DNA of 64,000 nucleotides. Origin: Alteromonas marina. GTDB lineage: Bacteria > Pseudomonadota > Gammaproteobacteria > Enterobacterales > Alteromonadaceae. Location of the stretch: contig NZ_JWLW01000009.1 in assembly GCF_000808575.1 (NCBI RefSeq), positions 26,218 to 90,217 of the forward strand, written 5' to 3'. The notes below the pieces were generated by a model that worked only from the letters and a program-made list of their open reading frames with translations, had not been told where the DNA came from and ran no database searches. The first letter of the stretch is position 1. Each line of letters opens with the position of its first letter. Of the stretch, positions 27,392 to 37,237 are shown piece by piece. Both the position numbers and the translations under genes were made by a program.

Positions 27392-29743
27392 TTATCCGAA
27401 TATCCGTTCCCACCAGCTTTTATCATCCTTGTCGCTGTCTTTGTCTACAGGGCGGCCTGAGCAATCTTGTTGAGGTGGAGGAAGCACATCCAAAATAGCC
27501 GGTACGCTTAAACTCCCAGCGCACCCTGCAACCACAACTGCGCCGGTCTTGGCGTCAAAATGTGCAATGCCTAAGCCTTTAGGGAAACGCCTTGATAATG
27601 ACTTGGGCGACTGAGATTTCATGTAGTTTATAAAGACGGGCAAGGCACCACCTGCACCGGTCAAATTAACCGGTTGGTTATCATCGTTGCCTACCCAAAC
27701 CGTAACCACATTGTTTCTATCGAAGCCACTAAACCAGCTATCGCGGTAATCGTCTGTGGTGCCCGTTTTGCCAGCCATATTCACATTGCCAAAATTCCAG
27801 CCGATACGCTTCGCAGTGCCTTCGGTAGTTACTTTATACAAGGCATAGTTGAGCAAATAGGTCGCCGCTTCATCGGTGCGCTGAGCAAAAAACTCCGCCT
27901 TTTTCCAAAGCAGCGCGTTGTCTGCTGTTACTACAGAAGTCACCGTATGAAGAGGTATATAACGCCCATCATTTGATAGGGTCTGATACATTTGATTGGT
28001 ACTAAATGGTGTCAACTCAAAAGCACCAAGGGTCAACGACGGTACTTTATCTACGGGGGTGGTTACCCCTAATCGCTCTATCGTATCGGCTAACGCATCA
28101 AGCCCTATCTGCATGCCTAAATTAACCGTAGGTATGTTCAAAGACTCGACTAGCCCTTGAAGTAAAGGCACTTGGCCTCTGAACTCTTTATCGTAGTTTT
28201 GCGGCGACCACGTTTTTCCATTTCGACTTTCAAGGGTAATGGGCTCGTCTTTAAGCGGCGTTGCCAGGTTAAATTGTGTAGGATCTTCTAGTGCGGTTAA
28301 GTAAACCGCAGGTTTAATCAACGAGCCTATAGGGCGTTTTGCGTCTAGTGCTCGGTTAAAGCCTTTGAACGCAAAGTCTTTTCCGCCAACGATAGCGCGT
28401 ACTTCACCACTTGCACTATCTGTGACTACCATTGCGCCCTGTAAGGGTACTTTCCTGTCTTTTTGCAAACCGTCTAGCGTACCCGACAATGCACTTTCAG
28501 CGCGGCGCTGGGCTACGATATCAAGTGTTGTAAACACTTTTACGCCCGAATCTCTTAAGCTAGGCTCAGCCAGAATTTCATTGAGTTCCCGACGAACCTG
28601 CTCCATGAAAGCAGGGTGTTTACCGCTTGCTAAGCTAGCCCCACTGGCGAGCCCTAACGGCATATTCACAAAACGTTCGTAGTCTTGACGACTAATTTCA
28701 TTTTCATCAAACAGCATGCGCAACACTAAATCACGACGCTCTTTCGTGCGCTCAGCATATTTGCGTGGGTTGTAATAAGATGGGCCTTTAATAATAGCAA
28801 CCAACGTGGCTATTTCGGGCGTACTTAGCTCGTTAGCTGGTCGGTCAAAATAGAAATAGCTAGCAAGTCCAAAACCATGTACGGCCATATCGCCATTTTG
28901 CCCCAAAAACACTTCGTTTAAGTACGCTTCAATAATTTCTGATTTGCTGTAACGGGCATCAATGATCACCGCCATAATGGCTTCTTTTGCCTTACGCACA
29001 ATGGAGCGCTCACGGGTTAAAAACATGTTTTTAACCAGCTGCTGCGTTAGCGTACTCCCGCCTTGAACCGTTCTACCGGCTGCAATATTTGCCATTAGAG
29101 CCCGCAATATTGAAAGCGGCGCAACGCCATGGTGATTATAAAAATTGCGGTCTTCCACCAGGGTTAGCGCTTTTGGCAACATCTCAGGAATGGTGTCTAA
29201 CGTTACCAGCATACGGTCTTCTTGAGACCCGCTTGTCATGCGCGTTACTAACCAGGGTTCTAGCTTTGCAGAACCATACGGGCGGCCTTGCGACTTGTCA
29301 TAAATTTCCCCAATACGTGCACCTTCCCACGTGATCACTAAATGTCGCAGAGGCTCTGCGCCTTCTGGAAACTGAAACGCACGGCGCTGCACAGTCAGCA
29401 CCTTATTTTGATAGCTATATTCACCGCTACTGTCGGCAAAGGTTACCTTGCGGTAGCCCAGCAAATTGAGCTCATCAATGACTTCTTGGGGCGTTATCTC
29501 TTCACCTTTGCTGATTTCCAACGGACGGGCGAAGATCTGCGCGGGAACTTCCCATTTATTTCCAGAGAACGCATGCTTAATTTGGGCGTCAAGGTAGAAG
29601 GCATACGCCCCAAGCACAACTAAACCAATAAGAGTGACTCGCCAAAACAGTTTGAAAAACCACGAGCGCTTGGCCGAGCCTTTGCCATTGCTTGATGTTT
29701 TACTTTTTGAAGATGGATTGTCTTTTGTCTGTCTTTTTGCCAC
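27392..29743 (-). CDS. mrcB: Penicillin-binding protein 1B (bifunctional peptidoglycan synthase)
   Basis: A class A penicillin-binding protein of 783 residues that polymerises glycan strands and cross-links peptides in the periplasm. A basic cytosolic tail and one membrane anchor (about 33-51) are followed by a UB2H-like domain (about 60-150) that in E. coli binds the LpoB activator. Next comes the glycosyltransferase domain with catalytic Glu197 (VEDRNFYNHHG) and GGSTLTQQLVKN. The transpeptidase domain has Ser474-Leu-Ile-Lys, a later SLN motif and KTGTTDDYRD. All catalytic residues are present. It is transcribed alone. Confidence 0.95.
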   Translation of the reverse strand: MAKRQTKDNPSSKSKTSSNGKGSAKRSWFFKLFWRVTLIGLVVLGAYAFYLDAQIKHAFSGNKWEVPAQIFARPLEISKGEEITPQEVIDELNLLGYRKVTFADSSGEYSYQNKVLTVQRRAFQFPEGAEPLRHLVITWEGARIGEIYDKSQGRPYGSAKLEPWLVTRMTSGSQEDRMLVTLDTIPEMLPKALTLVEDRNFYNHHGVAPLSILRALMANIAAGRTVQGGSTLTQQLVKNMFLTRERSIVRKAKEAIMAVIIDARYSKSEIIEAYLNEVFLGQNGDMAVHGFGLASYFYFDRPANELSTPEIATLVAIIKGPSYYNPRKYAERTKERRDLVLRMLFDENEISRQDYERFVNMPLGLASGASLASGKHPAFMEQVRRELNEILAEPSLRDSGVKVFTTLDIVAQRRAESALSGTLDGLQKDRKVPLQGAMVVTDSASGEVRAIVGGKDFAFKGFNRALDAKRPIGSLIKPAVYLTALEDPTQFNLATPLKDEPITLESRNGKTWSPQNYDKEFRGQVPLLQGLVESLNIPTVNLGMQIGLDALADTIERLGVTTPVDKVPSLTLGAFELTPFSTNQMYQTLSNDGRYIPLHTVTSVVTADNALLWKKAEFFAQRTDEAATYLLNYALYKVTTEGTAKRIGWNFGNVNMAGKTGTTDDYRDSWFSGFDRNNVVTVWVGNDDNQPVNLTGAGGALPVFINYMKSQSPKSLSRRFPKGLGIAHFDAKTGAVVVAGCAGSLSVPAILDVLPPPQQDCSGRPVDKDSDKDDKSWWERIFG

Positions 29744-29941
29744 GTGAAAACGCCATGAAGATCATTAAGGATGACATCGCACATAATGCGATATGGATTT
29801 AACAAACGCCTTTAAAACGTTAGTTTTAATAGTATCAACATTATCATTCGGGCCGCCTCTCAACAACTGTTTCCAAATATGCACACTCCGAATTGTATAC
29901 TTCTAAAACGTCCCATGGCGCTAATATGTTGAAGGACTAAA

Positions 29942-30019
29942 ATGAATTTTACTCGCGTTTCACGGTCACAATGCGATAGCATGCTGGCAAGTAACACAGG
30001 AACCGTACTATGCGCTTAG
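29942..30019 (+). CDS. Possible 25-residue leader peptide overlapping the transglycosylase start
   Basis: A 25-codon frame (MNFTRVSRSQCDSM...) with GAAGGA five bases before its ATG ends ten bases inside the next gene, in another frame. The spacing would allow translational coupling to the ATG at 30010. There is no homology support and such frames also occur by chance, so this is a tentative entry. Confidence 0.3.
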   Translation: MNFTRVSRSQCDSMLASNTGTVLCA

Positions 30020-31293
30020 CTTCATTTAAGTCTTCTTTTTTCTCTATTCGTTCGCCTAAAGAGACCAAGTCTTACGCCTCATTTCTTCGACCGTCACTTC
30101 GCATGTCTATGGCGCTGCTTCTCGCGGGTGCGACAATGAATTCAGCGCTAGCCAATGAACAATTCGCTAGCTGCACCGCAGCGCTTGCTGATAAAGCCAA
30201 GCAGGAAGGGGTTAGCCAGCAAACTATCGATGACGTGTTTCCTCGTCTTGTTCACCAGGACCGCGTGATAGAGCTAGACCGAAGCCAACCAGAATTTGTA
30301 CAAACTTTTCCAGGGTACTTCAGCAAGCGCGTTACCGACTGGCGTACCGAAAAAGGTAAAGAGATGTATGCAAAGCACGACAAGCTTTTGCATAAGCTAA
30401 GTGAAAAATACGGCGTGCCTCCTCATTACCTGCTTGCTTTTTGGGGGCTAGAAACAAACTTTGGCTCTTATAAAGGCAAAATGCCGGTACTCGATTCGCT
30501 TGCCACTTTGGCTTGTGATAAGCGACGAAGCACCTACTTCACCCAAGAGTTTCTTGTTGCTGTGAAATTGATGGAGCGAGAGAAGCTGCAAAAAGAAGAA
30601 ATGATTGGCTCGTGGGCCGGTGCCATGGGGCACACCCAATTTATGCCTTCGGCCTATACACACTACGCTATTGATGGCGATGGCGACGGACAAATTAACT
30701 TGTGGGCAAGTGAAGAAGATGCGTTGTCTTCTGCGGCAAACTTCCTTGCTAATCTTGGTTGGGAACGAGCTTTCCGCTGGGGTCGTGAAGTGCAACTGCC
30801 TGAGAACTTTGACTATCAAGAGTCAGGCTATAAAAATAGAAAATCTCTCAGTGAATGGCACGCCCAAGGCGTGAAAAAAGCTGATGGTTCTGAATTGGGC
30901 GAAGGCGATACTACAGCCTATGTTATTGTGCCAGCTGGTCACAACGGACCCGCCTTTATCGCCTACAAAAACTTCCGCGTTATTATGCGCTGGAACAACT
31001 CAGAGTTTTATGCCATTGCCGTGGGTGTATTGGCCGACCGCATCGCTGGCGCGTCTGGCATTAAAGCCACGTTACCTGATCTACCTGCGTACAATCGCAA
31101 AGATATTATTGCCCTTCAAAGCAAGCTGAATGATTTGGGCTTTGATGTGGGTAAGCCTGACGGCATTATTGGCCCCGCCACCCGCGAAGGCATTCGCAAT
31201 TACCAAATTAGTAACAACATGATTGCGGATGGGTTCCCAGGACTTGAAGTGATGGCTGCACTTAATATCGACCTTGAAACGACGACTTCTTAA
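30010..31293 (+). CDS. MltB-type lytic murein transglycosylase with peptidoglycan-binding domain
   Basis: Cleaves the glycan strand of peptidoglycan between N-acetylmuramic acid and N-acetylglucosamine, leaving an anhydro end. The 427-residue protein has an export signal in an unusual place (hydrophobic core about 33-48, after a basic stretch of 30 residues; Met32 or Met34 could be the real start). The SltB/MltB catalytic domain follows (about 50-345), with Glu148 in FWGLETNFG and the GAMGHTQFMPS motif. A peptidoglycan-binding type 1 domain is at about 360-420. There is no lipobox, so it is a periplasmic form rather than the lipoprotein MltB. The ATG at 30010 has AGGA upstream. Confidence 0.9.
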   Translation: MRLASFKSSFFSIRSPKETKSYASFLRPSLRMSMALLLAGATMNSALANEQFASCTAALADKAKQEGVSQQTIDDVFPRLVHQDRVIELDRSQPEFVQTFPGYFSKRVTDWRTEKGKEMYAKHDKLLHKLSEKYGVPPHYLLAFWGLETNFGSYKGKMPVLDSLATLACDKRRSTYFTQEFLVAVKLMEREKLQKEEMIGSWAGAMGHTQFMPSAYTHYAIDGDGDGQINLWASEEDALSSAANFLANLGWERAFRWGREVQLPENFDYQESGYKNRKSLSEWHAQGVKKADGSELGEGDTTAYVIVPAGHNGPAFIAYKNFRVIMRWNNSEFYAIAVGVLADRIAGASGIKATLPDLPAYNRKDIIALQSKLNDLGFDVGKPDGIIGPATREGIRNYQISNNMIADGFPGLEVMAALNIDLETTTS

Positions 31294-31304
31294 ATTTCAT
31301 ATAT

Positions 31305-31325
31305 GATGCGCCATTTCTGGCGCGC
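31305..31325. terminator. Small GC hairpin between convergent genes
   Basis: GCGCC-ATTTCT-GGCGC lies about 15 bases after the transglycosylase stop and 45 bases before the end of the convergent DUF4198 gene. It has no T-run, so it is a weak terminator candidate. Confidence 0.35.
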
Positions 31326-31369
31326 ATTCACTGTTTGGTATTTTCATTGGCCTACAAGGTGTAAACCAC

Positions 31370-32194
31370 TCACTTTGTTGGTGACTGAAAGTACTCAAAC
31401 GTTAGGCTTGAAAAATAGGTTTCGAAATCTGCAGCCGAGCTATTTGTAAGTGGGACTCCCCAAACTGTATTCAGAATTACAGGTCCTTCGACGTCAAATT
31501 TAAATGTCGCCTTGCCCTCACTATCCGTTTTAACCGCTTGCTCTTTAGCGCTGTGATCAACCAAGGAATACGCATCAATAAGCGCGTTACTCAAAGGCTT
31601 ACCTTTAAATAATACCTGAACAGATAGCGTATTTCCTGCAAGCTTGTAAGGATGTTCAAGAGGCACTATTTCCAATGTGTGGCCAATGGGTTTTAATACG
31701 TTGTTCGTTACCGCGTCACCAACTTGTACAATGGTTTTCGCCTTTCTAGAGTACAGCTCTTTGCCGGCGATATCGTTTTGTCCCCTCGCCTCGCGGTGCG
31801 CCAATACCTCAGTTAAGCCTTCTTCTTTTGCATACTGATTAAACTTCTTCGCTTTTAATGTGCTTGTGGCGTGATAGCTTTCAAACCCTATGACGTGAGT
31901 ACCGGATGGGAGCTTGGTTGTTTTTGCCATGCCCGGCAGCATTGAGGTTTTAGGTACAACACTGGCAGCCATATCAGCCACACCGTCAAAAGAGTAGGTG
32001 CGCAACGCGACTATTCTATCCCATGCAAGGTTCCAATGAGAGGTATCTTCCTTATGACCCACTTTAAACTGCAATGCCAGCGAATTCGGTTCTTGAGAAC
32101 GATATGCTGTGGGTTCTAGCCAAAAATCGTGAGCTTGGGCGCTTAGAGATAGAGCAAACAGAATCCCCGCTGCAGTTAAACTGATTAATTTCAT
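31370..32194 (-). CDS. DUF4198-family exported protein
   Basis: A 274-residue periplasmic protein with a signal peptide ending Ser-Ala-Gln-Ala, so the mature chain should begin with His22 in HDFWLEP. This opening and the later GHTLEIVPLEHPY and LFKGKPLSNALIDAY stretches, with a C-terminal immunoglobulin-like part, mark the DUF4198 family, which is related to nickel/cobalt uptake components of the NikM/CbtJ kind. A metal-related role is possible, and a mature N-terminal histidine is suggestive, but no metal transporter gene is adjacent. It is transcribed alone. Confidence 0.8.
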   Translation of the reverse strand: MKLISLTAAGILFALSLSAQAHDFWLEPTAYRSQEPNSLALQFKVGHKEDTSHWNLAWDRIVALRTYSFDGVADMAASVVPKTSMLPGMAKTTKLPSGTHVIGFESYHATSTLKAKKFNQYAKEEGLTEVLAHREARGQNDIAGKELYSRKAKTIVQVGDAVTNNVLKPIGHTLEIVPLEHPYKLAGNTLSVQVLFKGKPLSNALIDAYSLVDHSAKEQAVKTDSEGKATFKFDVEGPVILNTVWGVPLTNSSAADFETYFSSLTFEYFQSPTK

Positions 32195-32364
32195 AACTTT
32201 AGGTTACCTACATAAACGTTAGAGACTTCAACTATCAACTTAGCTTAGTTTCTCATGTGTAACCACTGTCGGTAAAAGCAGACTATGCGAGAGGCGGGCT
32301 TATAGCCAGCTGCTCTTGTTTAAAACCACTTGAAAATGATGATTCGTGTAGCCGTATCGGCGCG

Positions 32365-35016
32365 CTACATATGCTTTTTTGTTTTGCTGGTCGGCGATGC
32401 ATTTGCGGGGTCATCTGGCCAAAAGTGCTTTGGATAGCGCCCCTTCATTTCTTTTTGTATTTCCTTATAACTGCCATGCCAAAAGGCGGCTAAATCACTG
32501 GTGGTTTGTAATGGCCTACCTGCTGGCGAAAGCAGCTCACATACAACGGTAATTCGCCCATCCGCTATCGTTAATGGCGTGCCTTGAGAATATAACTCTG
32601 GCATTTTGACCGACAGCACCACATCTCCATTATCGCGATAATCCAGGCTAGCCTCTCTGCCGGTTGGAATAGTCACGTGAGTTGGCAAGAGTGTGGCTAA
32701 GGCATCTTGCTGAGGCCAAGAAAGACCATTATTCAAGGCTGTTTTCCACGGTAACTGCTTAAGGTTTTTGATGTTTTTACAGTTTTTTAAGGCAGGCGCT
32801 AAACTGTCTTTGGCATTCTGCACGAGAGCGTTCAATGACAACGGCCACGGATCGGGTTCATCGAAGGCTTTGTCTTGTGGCAAATTAAGATTCCCAGCCA
32901 TTGCCACTCTTCGCCACCATTGCCAGTCTGCGTCAGAAAGCGGCCAGCTTGATAGAGGAAGTGCATCAAGATAGGCGAACCATGCGTTGCATAACGCATC
33001 ATCCCAGAATGCTTTTTCACGACTTTTTTCCTGCCCCGAAACCGGTGTGCTATTTAGGGTTATCTCATAAAAGCCCGTACTTACTCTGGCTTCCATTACC
33101 CCAGTATCGCTGTTAAGAATAACGCTGCGCTTTTCTTTGAACGCGTCAGGAAAGGCTAAACGCAACCAGCTTTCACGCACTGGCTGTGCCAAGCGTATTG
33201 CCACCGTGCTTTTTATCAGCTGCCCGTCGAGCACTGCCAGCCATGGTCCATCGCCATTTTCACTCTCATTAAAAATGGACGCACTGCCAGCGGCAGTGAG
33301 CTCTGCACCTTTGCCACTTGCCAGTTTGTATTCGACTATACCGGTCTTAGGCTTACCGTTTGTTTTATTCGAGCTCTCTGCCGATTTATCTGGCGCACTG
33401 CGCCTAAAGCCCACCTGCAAAGGAAATGCGATAGCGATACAAAGCCCAAGGGCTTGCTCGTCTAGTTCGTTAATATCAGGCTTAAAGCGTTGTGCTTTTC
33501 CATCATTATTTTGCACGTAGCGCGCATAACGGGTAGCTTGCTGTGTAAGCTGACTGCGCGTGTTGCTATTGGCGTGGAGCAGCGCATCCATGACATTTGT
33601 TGCGCCACCCACACTGATATTACTTTCGCTAAGAGCCACAACAAAGGGAGCAGCGTGGCGAAGCGCTTCGTTGTCATCAGCACAAAGCCCATCAAGGCCT
33701 TGTTTAACGGTCAGCAATAAGTGGGCTAAATGGGGCTGACAGGGTAACTGGGCCAGCGCTCTTCCATAGGGAGTAATGCTGGATTGTGAGATAGCATTAA
33801 CCCGCTGAAGCTTTTGTTGTGCGACCTGCTGCTGCGCTTGTGTAGGCTTCGTCAACAAGGCCAAGGTATCTGGGCTACTGCCCCAGGCTAGGGTATCAAG
33901 CAAAAAGCTACTTAAGTCTTCTTTTTCAATTTGCGCCGCATTGTGTTTGGCCAAACGCTCGAAGCTGCTTTTGCTACACAAACGATAGCAGGTTCCGGCC
34001 ATCACACGCCCCGCTCGCCCTGCTCTTTGAATGGCAGATGCTTGCGAAATGCGCTGCTGAGTAAGAGCCGTAATGTCGCTGGACGGATGATACTGAGCAC
34101 TGTTTTCCCATAGGCTATCAATAACCACCGTCACGCCTTCAATAGTAAGACTCGTCTCAGCAATATTGGTAGATAATATGATTTTTCGTCTGCCTTGCGG
34201 GTCTGGCGTAATAGCGGCTTGTTGCACAGATTTACTTAACGCTCCATAGAGCATGTGAACGGCCATGTCCGCACTTTCAGCTAACCCTTTTATTTCTTTG
34301 GCAACCGCATTAATACTTCCTCGCCCAGGAAGGAAAATCAAAATATCACCGTCGTGTTCGCCTACGGCCTGCTTTATGATATTGCAGGTTTTGGGTACTA
34401 ACTCATGCGCCTGCACATCTTGTGTGTAGCGAATTTCAACGGGAAACATGCGCCCTTGCGTATTCAAGTTCACTACTGGCAGTACGCTATGCGCATTGAG
34501 CAACGTTTGAAGGGGTGCTACATCCAAGGTAGCCGACATGACAACTAATCGTAAGTCATCGCGAAGCCCCGACTGTACTTCAAGCGCTAGTGCCAAACCG
34601 AAGTCACTGTGAATACTGCGTTCGTGAAATTCATCGAAGACAATAGCAGCTACCCCAGCAAGCTCAGGGTCTTGCTGAATCATGCGAGTCAGGACCCCTT
34701 CAGTTATGATCTCAAGCCGAGTGGCAGACGATGTTTTCGACTCCCCCTTAATGCGATAGCCAACCGTTTCGCCCACATTTTCATTTAATTGCCAAGCTAA
34801 ATAGTCCGCAAGGTTTCTCACCACCACGCGCCGTGGCTGCATAAGTAATATTTTTCCTTTAAGCGATGACTTCAGCAGTGACAAAGGAAGTACGGTGGAC
34901 TTTCCCGCACCCGGAGGCGCCCCTATGATGACGTTGCTAGCGCCTACAGCTTCTTCAAGCGGCGTAACGAGTTCATAAGCGGGTAAGTGAGAAAACGGCT
35001 GTAACATAAAGGGCAT
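32365..35016 (-). CDS. hrpB: ATP-dependent helicase HrpB
   Basis: A DEAH-box type helicase of about 883 residues, a widespread bacterial family with an unclear RNA-related role. Walker A is GAPPGAGKST, the DEAH-type motif is DEFHERS, then SATLD, FLPGRG, STNIAETSLTIEGV and QRAGRAGR follow. The HrpB-specific C-terminal domain fills the last third. The frame begins upstream with a TTG at 35061, but the ATGs at 35016 and 35007 fit the family start better; none has a clear ribosome-binding site. It diverges from thpR. Confidence 0.92.
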   Translation of the reverse strand: MPFMLQPFSHLPAYELVTPLEEAVGASNVIIGAPPGAGKSTVLPLSLLKSSLKGKILLMQPRRVVVRNLADYLAWQLNENVGETVGYRIKGESKTSSATRLEIITEGVLTRMIQQDPELAGVAAIVFDEFHERSIHSDFGLALALEVQSGLRDDLRLVVMSATLDVAPLQTLLNAHSVLPVVNLNTQGRMFPVEIRYTQDVQAHELVPKTCNIIKQAVGEHDGDILIFLPGRGSINAVAKEIKGLAESADMAVHMLYGALSKSVQQAAITPDPQGRRKIILSTNIAETSLTIEGVTVVIDSLWENSAQYHPSSDITALTQQRISQASAIQRAGRAGRVMAGTCYRLCSKSSFERLAKHNAAQIEKEDLSSFLLDTLAWGSSPDTLALLTKPTQAQQQVAQQKLQRVNAISQSSITPYGRALAQLPCQPHLAHLLLTVKQGLDGLCADDNEALRHAAPFVVALSESNISVGGATNVMDALLHANSNTRSQLTQQATRYARYVQNNDGKAQRFKPDINELDEQALGLCIAIAFPLQVGFRRSAPDKSAESSNKTNGKPKTGIVEYKLASGKGAELTAAGSASIFNESENGDGPWLAVLDGQLIKSTVAIRLAQPVRESWLRLAFPDAFKEKRSVILNSDTGVMEARVSTGFYEITLNSTPVSGQEKSREKAFWDDALCNAWFAYLDALPLSSWPLSDADWQWWRRVAMAGNLNLPQDKAFDEPDPWPLSLNALVQNAKDSLAPALKNCKNIKNLKQLPWKTALNNGLSWPQQDALATLLPTHVTIPTGREASLDYRDNGDVVLSVKMPELYSQGTPLTIADGRITVVCELLSPAGRPLQTTSDLAAFWHGSYKEIQKEMKGRYPKHFWPDDPANASPTSKTKKHM

Positions 35017-35217
35017 AAAGGTGTTATAAGTTGATGGGTATAGTGTACCTGATTTGAGCAATGCACCCGAACATCACTGCTATTTTTTTAAATTTGGCAA
35101 ATAGCTCAACACTTGCGTCTTGTTTTGGAAATCGCAGGTAGCGCCATGATAAACTTAGGTTTGTATAGACATTAACGTGATGTACAAGCAAAAGGGCAAA
35201 TTTGAAGGAGGAAAGCT

Positions 35218-35871
35218 ATGCGAAGCTTTATTGGTTTAGATCTTAGCGCCACAGAAAAACTTGCTCTAGATAGCTGGCGCCAACAGGCATTGCCTGAAGT
35301 TATGCCCCGTCAATGGGTAAAAAGCGAGTCTATTCGTTCTCGAAAGTCGTCCAATAAGCGCTACGATCACACCAACAGCCAAGGGCCCGCGCAACCGTAC
35401 GCAGTGCCGGCGGCGAACTTCCACATTACGCTTAGTTTTTTAGGTGAGATAAATCACCGGCAGCACGAAGCACTCGTGTATGAACTCGATCAGCTTATGA
35501 GCGAACCCTTTTCTCTAACCCTCGATGCGACGGGATTATGGAACGGTCCTAAGATACTCTTCGCTTCGCCGACAGATGCGCCAAAGGCGCTAGGTGAACT
35601 CGCCAAATTGTCGCGAAAAGCAGCCCGCAAGGCGGCAATAGAGGTGGAAAGCAGAGAATATAAGCCTCACGTTACGCTTGTCAGAAAGGCTACGTCGAGC
35701 TTGCCTCTTCCCCTTTACAGCCCCAATGTAGACGTTCACGTTTCGGCATTTCACCTGTTTGAGTCTATCTCTACACCGCAAGGGGTAGTCTACCCTATCC
35801 GCCAGTCTTGGCCGTTAAAACACAATATGTCGGTAAGAGAAAAGCTGCGCCGTGGGATAACCGACGAGTAA
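35218..35871 (+). CDS. thpR: RNA 2',3'-cyclic phosphodiesterase (LigT/ThpR type)
   Basis: A 2H-family phosphoesterase that opens 2',3'-cyclic phosphate ends of RNA. The two catalytic HxTx motifs are His69-Ile-Thr-Leu and His151-Val-Thr-Leu. The 217-residue protein is longer than usual because about 30 residues rich in Ser, Arg and Lys (about 35-65) sit before the first motif. A very good ribosome-binding site (AGGAGG) precedes the ATG. It diverges from hrpB, another RNA-related gene. Confidence 0.9.
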   Translation: MRSFIGLDLSATEKLALDSWRQQALPEVMPRQWVKSESIRSRKSSNKRYDHTNSQGPAQPYAVPAANFHITLSFLGEINHRQHEALVYELDQLMSEPFSLTLDATGLWNGPKILFASPTDAPKALGELAKLSRKAARKAAIEVESREYKPHVTLVRKATSSLPLPLYSPNVDVHVSAFHLFESISTPQGVVYPIRQSWPLKHNMSVREKLRRGITDE

Positions 35872-36056
35872 AGGAAAACGCAATACCGTGCTAACTTGGG
35901 TAAACCGATGTCCATTTGACTTGCGCCTTTTCAGCTTAAGACCTCGTGTGATTATGAGTTATAGCAATTTCAGCTGGTTTAAAGTACCGCGTCGCCTTTA
36001 CAACGCATGGCGGCACAGGTAAAAAGAAAGCCTGTTTTTTTATTCAAAGTGCTCAA

Positions 36057-36911
36057 ATGCAACAAACATTTAGATTAGTAATAGACTGCCCAGACCAAAT
36101 TGGGCTCGTTGCCAGCGTGTCGCAATTTTTGGCCGACCATAACGCTACCATCGTTGAAGCAAGCCATCACACTGACTTACAAACCGGCCGCTTTTTCATG
36201 CGCCATGAAATTAGCACCGACTCGCTAAAGTTAGATCATCAAAGCTTTGTTAAAGAATTCACGCCACTTGCTAACGAATATCAGATGAACTGGAAGTTGA
36301 GCGACTCCAGCAAAAAACAACGCGTTGCGCTTTTAGCTAGCCTTGAGTCTCACTGTTTAGTTGATCTGCTTCACCGCTGGCATACAGGGGAACTACACTG
36401 TGATATTCCGGTTATTATTGGTAACCACCCGCAAATGAAACAGTTTGCAGACTGGTACAAAGTCCCTTTTCATTGGGTAGACTTTAAAGCGTTAGGGAAA
36501 GAAGCCGCTTTTGCACAAATCACGACCTTACTTCAAGAATACAAAATTGATCTGACCGTGCTTGCCCGCTTTATGCAGATTTTACCTGATACGCTTTGCC
36601 AAGAATTAGAAGGCAAAGCCATTAACATTCACCACAGCTTCTTGCCGAGCTTTGCAGGTGCTAAGCCTTATCAGCAAGCCTATGATCGCGGCGTAAAGTT
36701 AATCGGCGCAACCTGTCACTACGTGACTAAAGATTTAGATGAAGGCCCTATTATTGAGCAAAGCGTTAAGCGTATTAGTCACAGTGACAGTGCAGCTGAT
36801 ATGGTACGTAAGGGTAAAGATTGTGAAGTAACGGCATTAGCTCATGGCGTGCGCTACCATTTAGAAGACCGCGTGATTATTCATCGCAATAAGACCGTCG
36901 TATTTGCATAA
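36057..36911 (+). CDS. purU: Formyltetrahydrofolate deformylase
   Basis: Hydrolyses 10-formyltetrahydrofolate to formate and tetrahydrofolate, balancing one-carbon pools and supplying formate for purine synthesis. The 284-residue protein has an N-terminal ACT regulatory domain (about 4-80) and a formyltransferase-fold domain (about 88-275) with Asn190, His192 and Asp228 as the catalytic set (INIHHSFLPSF, DLDEGPII). Length and layout match E. coli PurU. The gap before it (35872-36056) shows no gene. Confidence 0.95.
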   Translation: MQQTFRLVIDCPDQIGLVASVSQFLADHNATIVEASHHTDLQTGRFFMRHEISTDSLKLDHQSFVKEFTPLANEYQMNWKLSDSSKKQRVALLASLESHCLVDLLHRWHTGELHCDIPVIIGNHPQMKQFADWYKVPFHWVDFKALGKEAAFAQITTLLQEYKIDLTVLARFMQILPDTLCQELEGKAINIHHSFLPSFAGAKPYQQAYDRGVKLIGATCHYVTKDLDEGPIIEQSVKRISHSDSAADMVRKGKDCEVTALAHGVRYHLEDRVIIHRNKTVVFA

Positions 36912-36998
36912 CAATGTACTAAGTCATGACCTCAATCAATGCCCAACGCAATGCGTTTTTATAAGCTAGCAGTATGGGTAGTTAAACGATGAGCTGTC

Positions 36999-37232
36999 AT
37001 GATAAAAGTTTTGAAATGGATAATGGTCAGTGGTGTTTTGCTTTTTATACTGGGGCACTACATTATCAGCTATTCCGGCCTTCCCGAAAAAATAGGGGTT
37101 AAGGGCATTTATCTTGGTGCGTTCTGCATGGCCATTGGACTTGCCATGTCGCTACCTACAAAAATGTACTTAACCTTTCTTTTCGTAACACGTGAAAATC
37201 GTTTACGTACGCATACTAATAAAAAGCACTAG
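36999..37232 (+). CDS. Small two-helix membrane protein, unknown
   Basis: A 77-residue protein with two hydrophobic helices (about 8-26 and 36-66, the second long or broken) and a basic C-terminal tail (RENRLRTHTNKKH). I do not recognise a family. No strong ribosome-binding site is seen before the ATG. It ends five bases before the end of the convergent ygjV gene. The regular hydrophobic pattern supports a real gene, but this is not certain. Confidence 0.5.
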   Translation: MIKVLKWIMVSGVLLFILGHYIISYSGLPEKIGVKGIYLGAFCMAIGLAMSLPTKMYLTFLFVTRENRLRTHTNKKH

Positions 37233-37237
37233 CGCTA

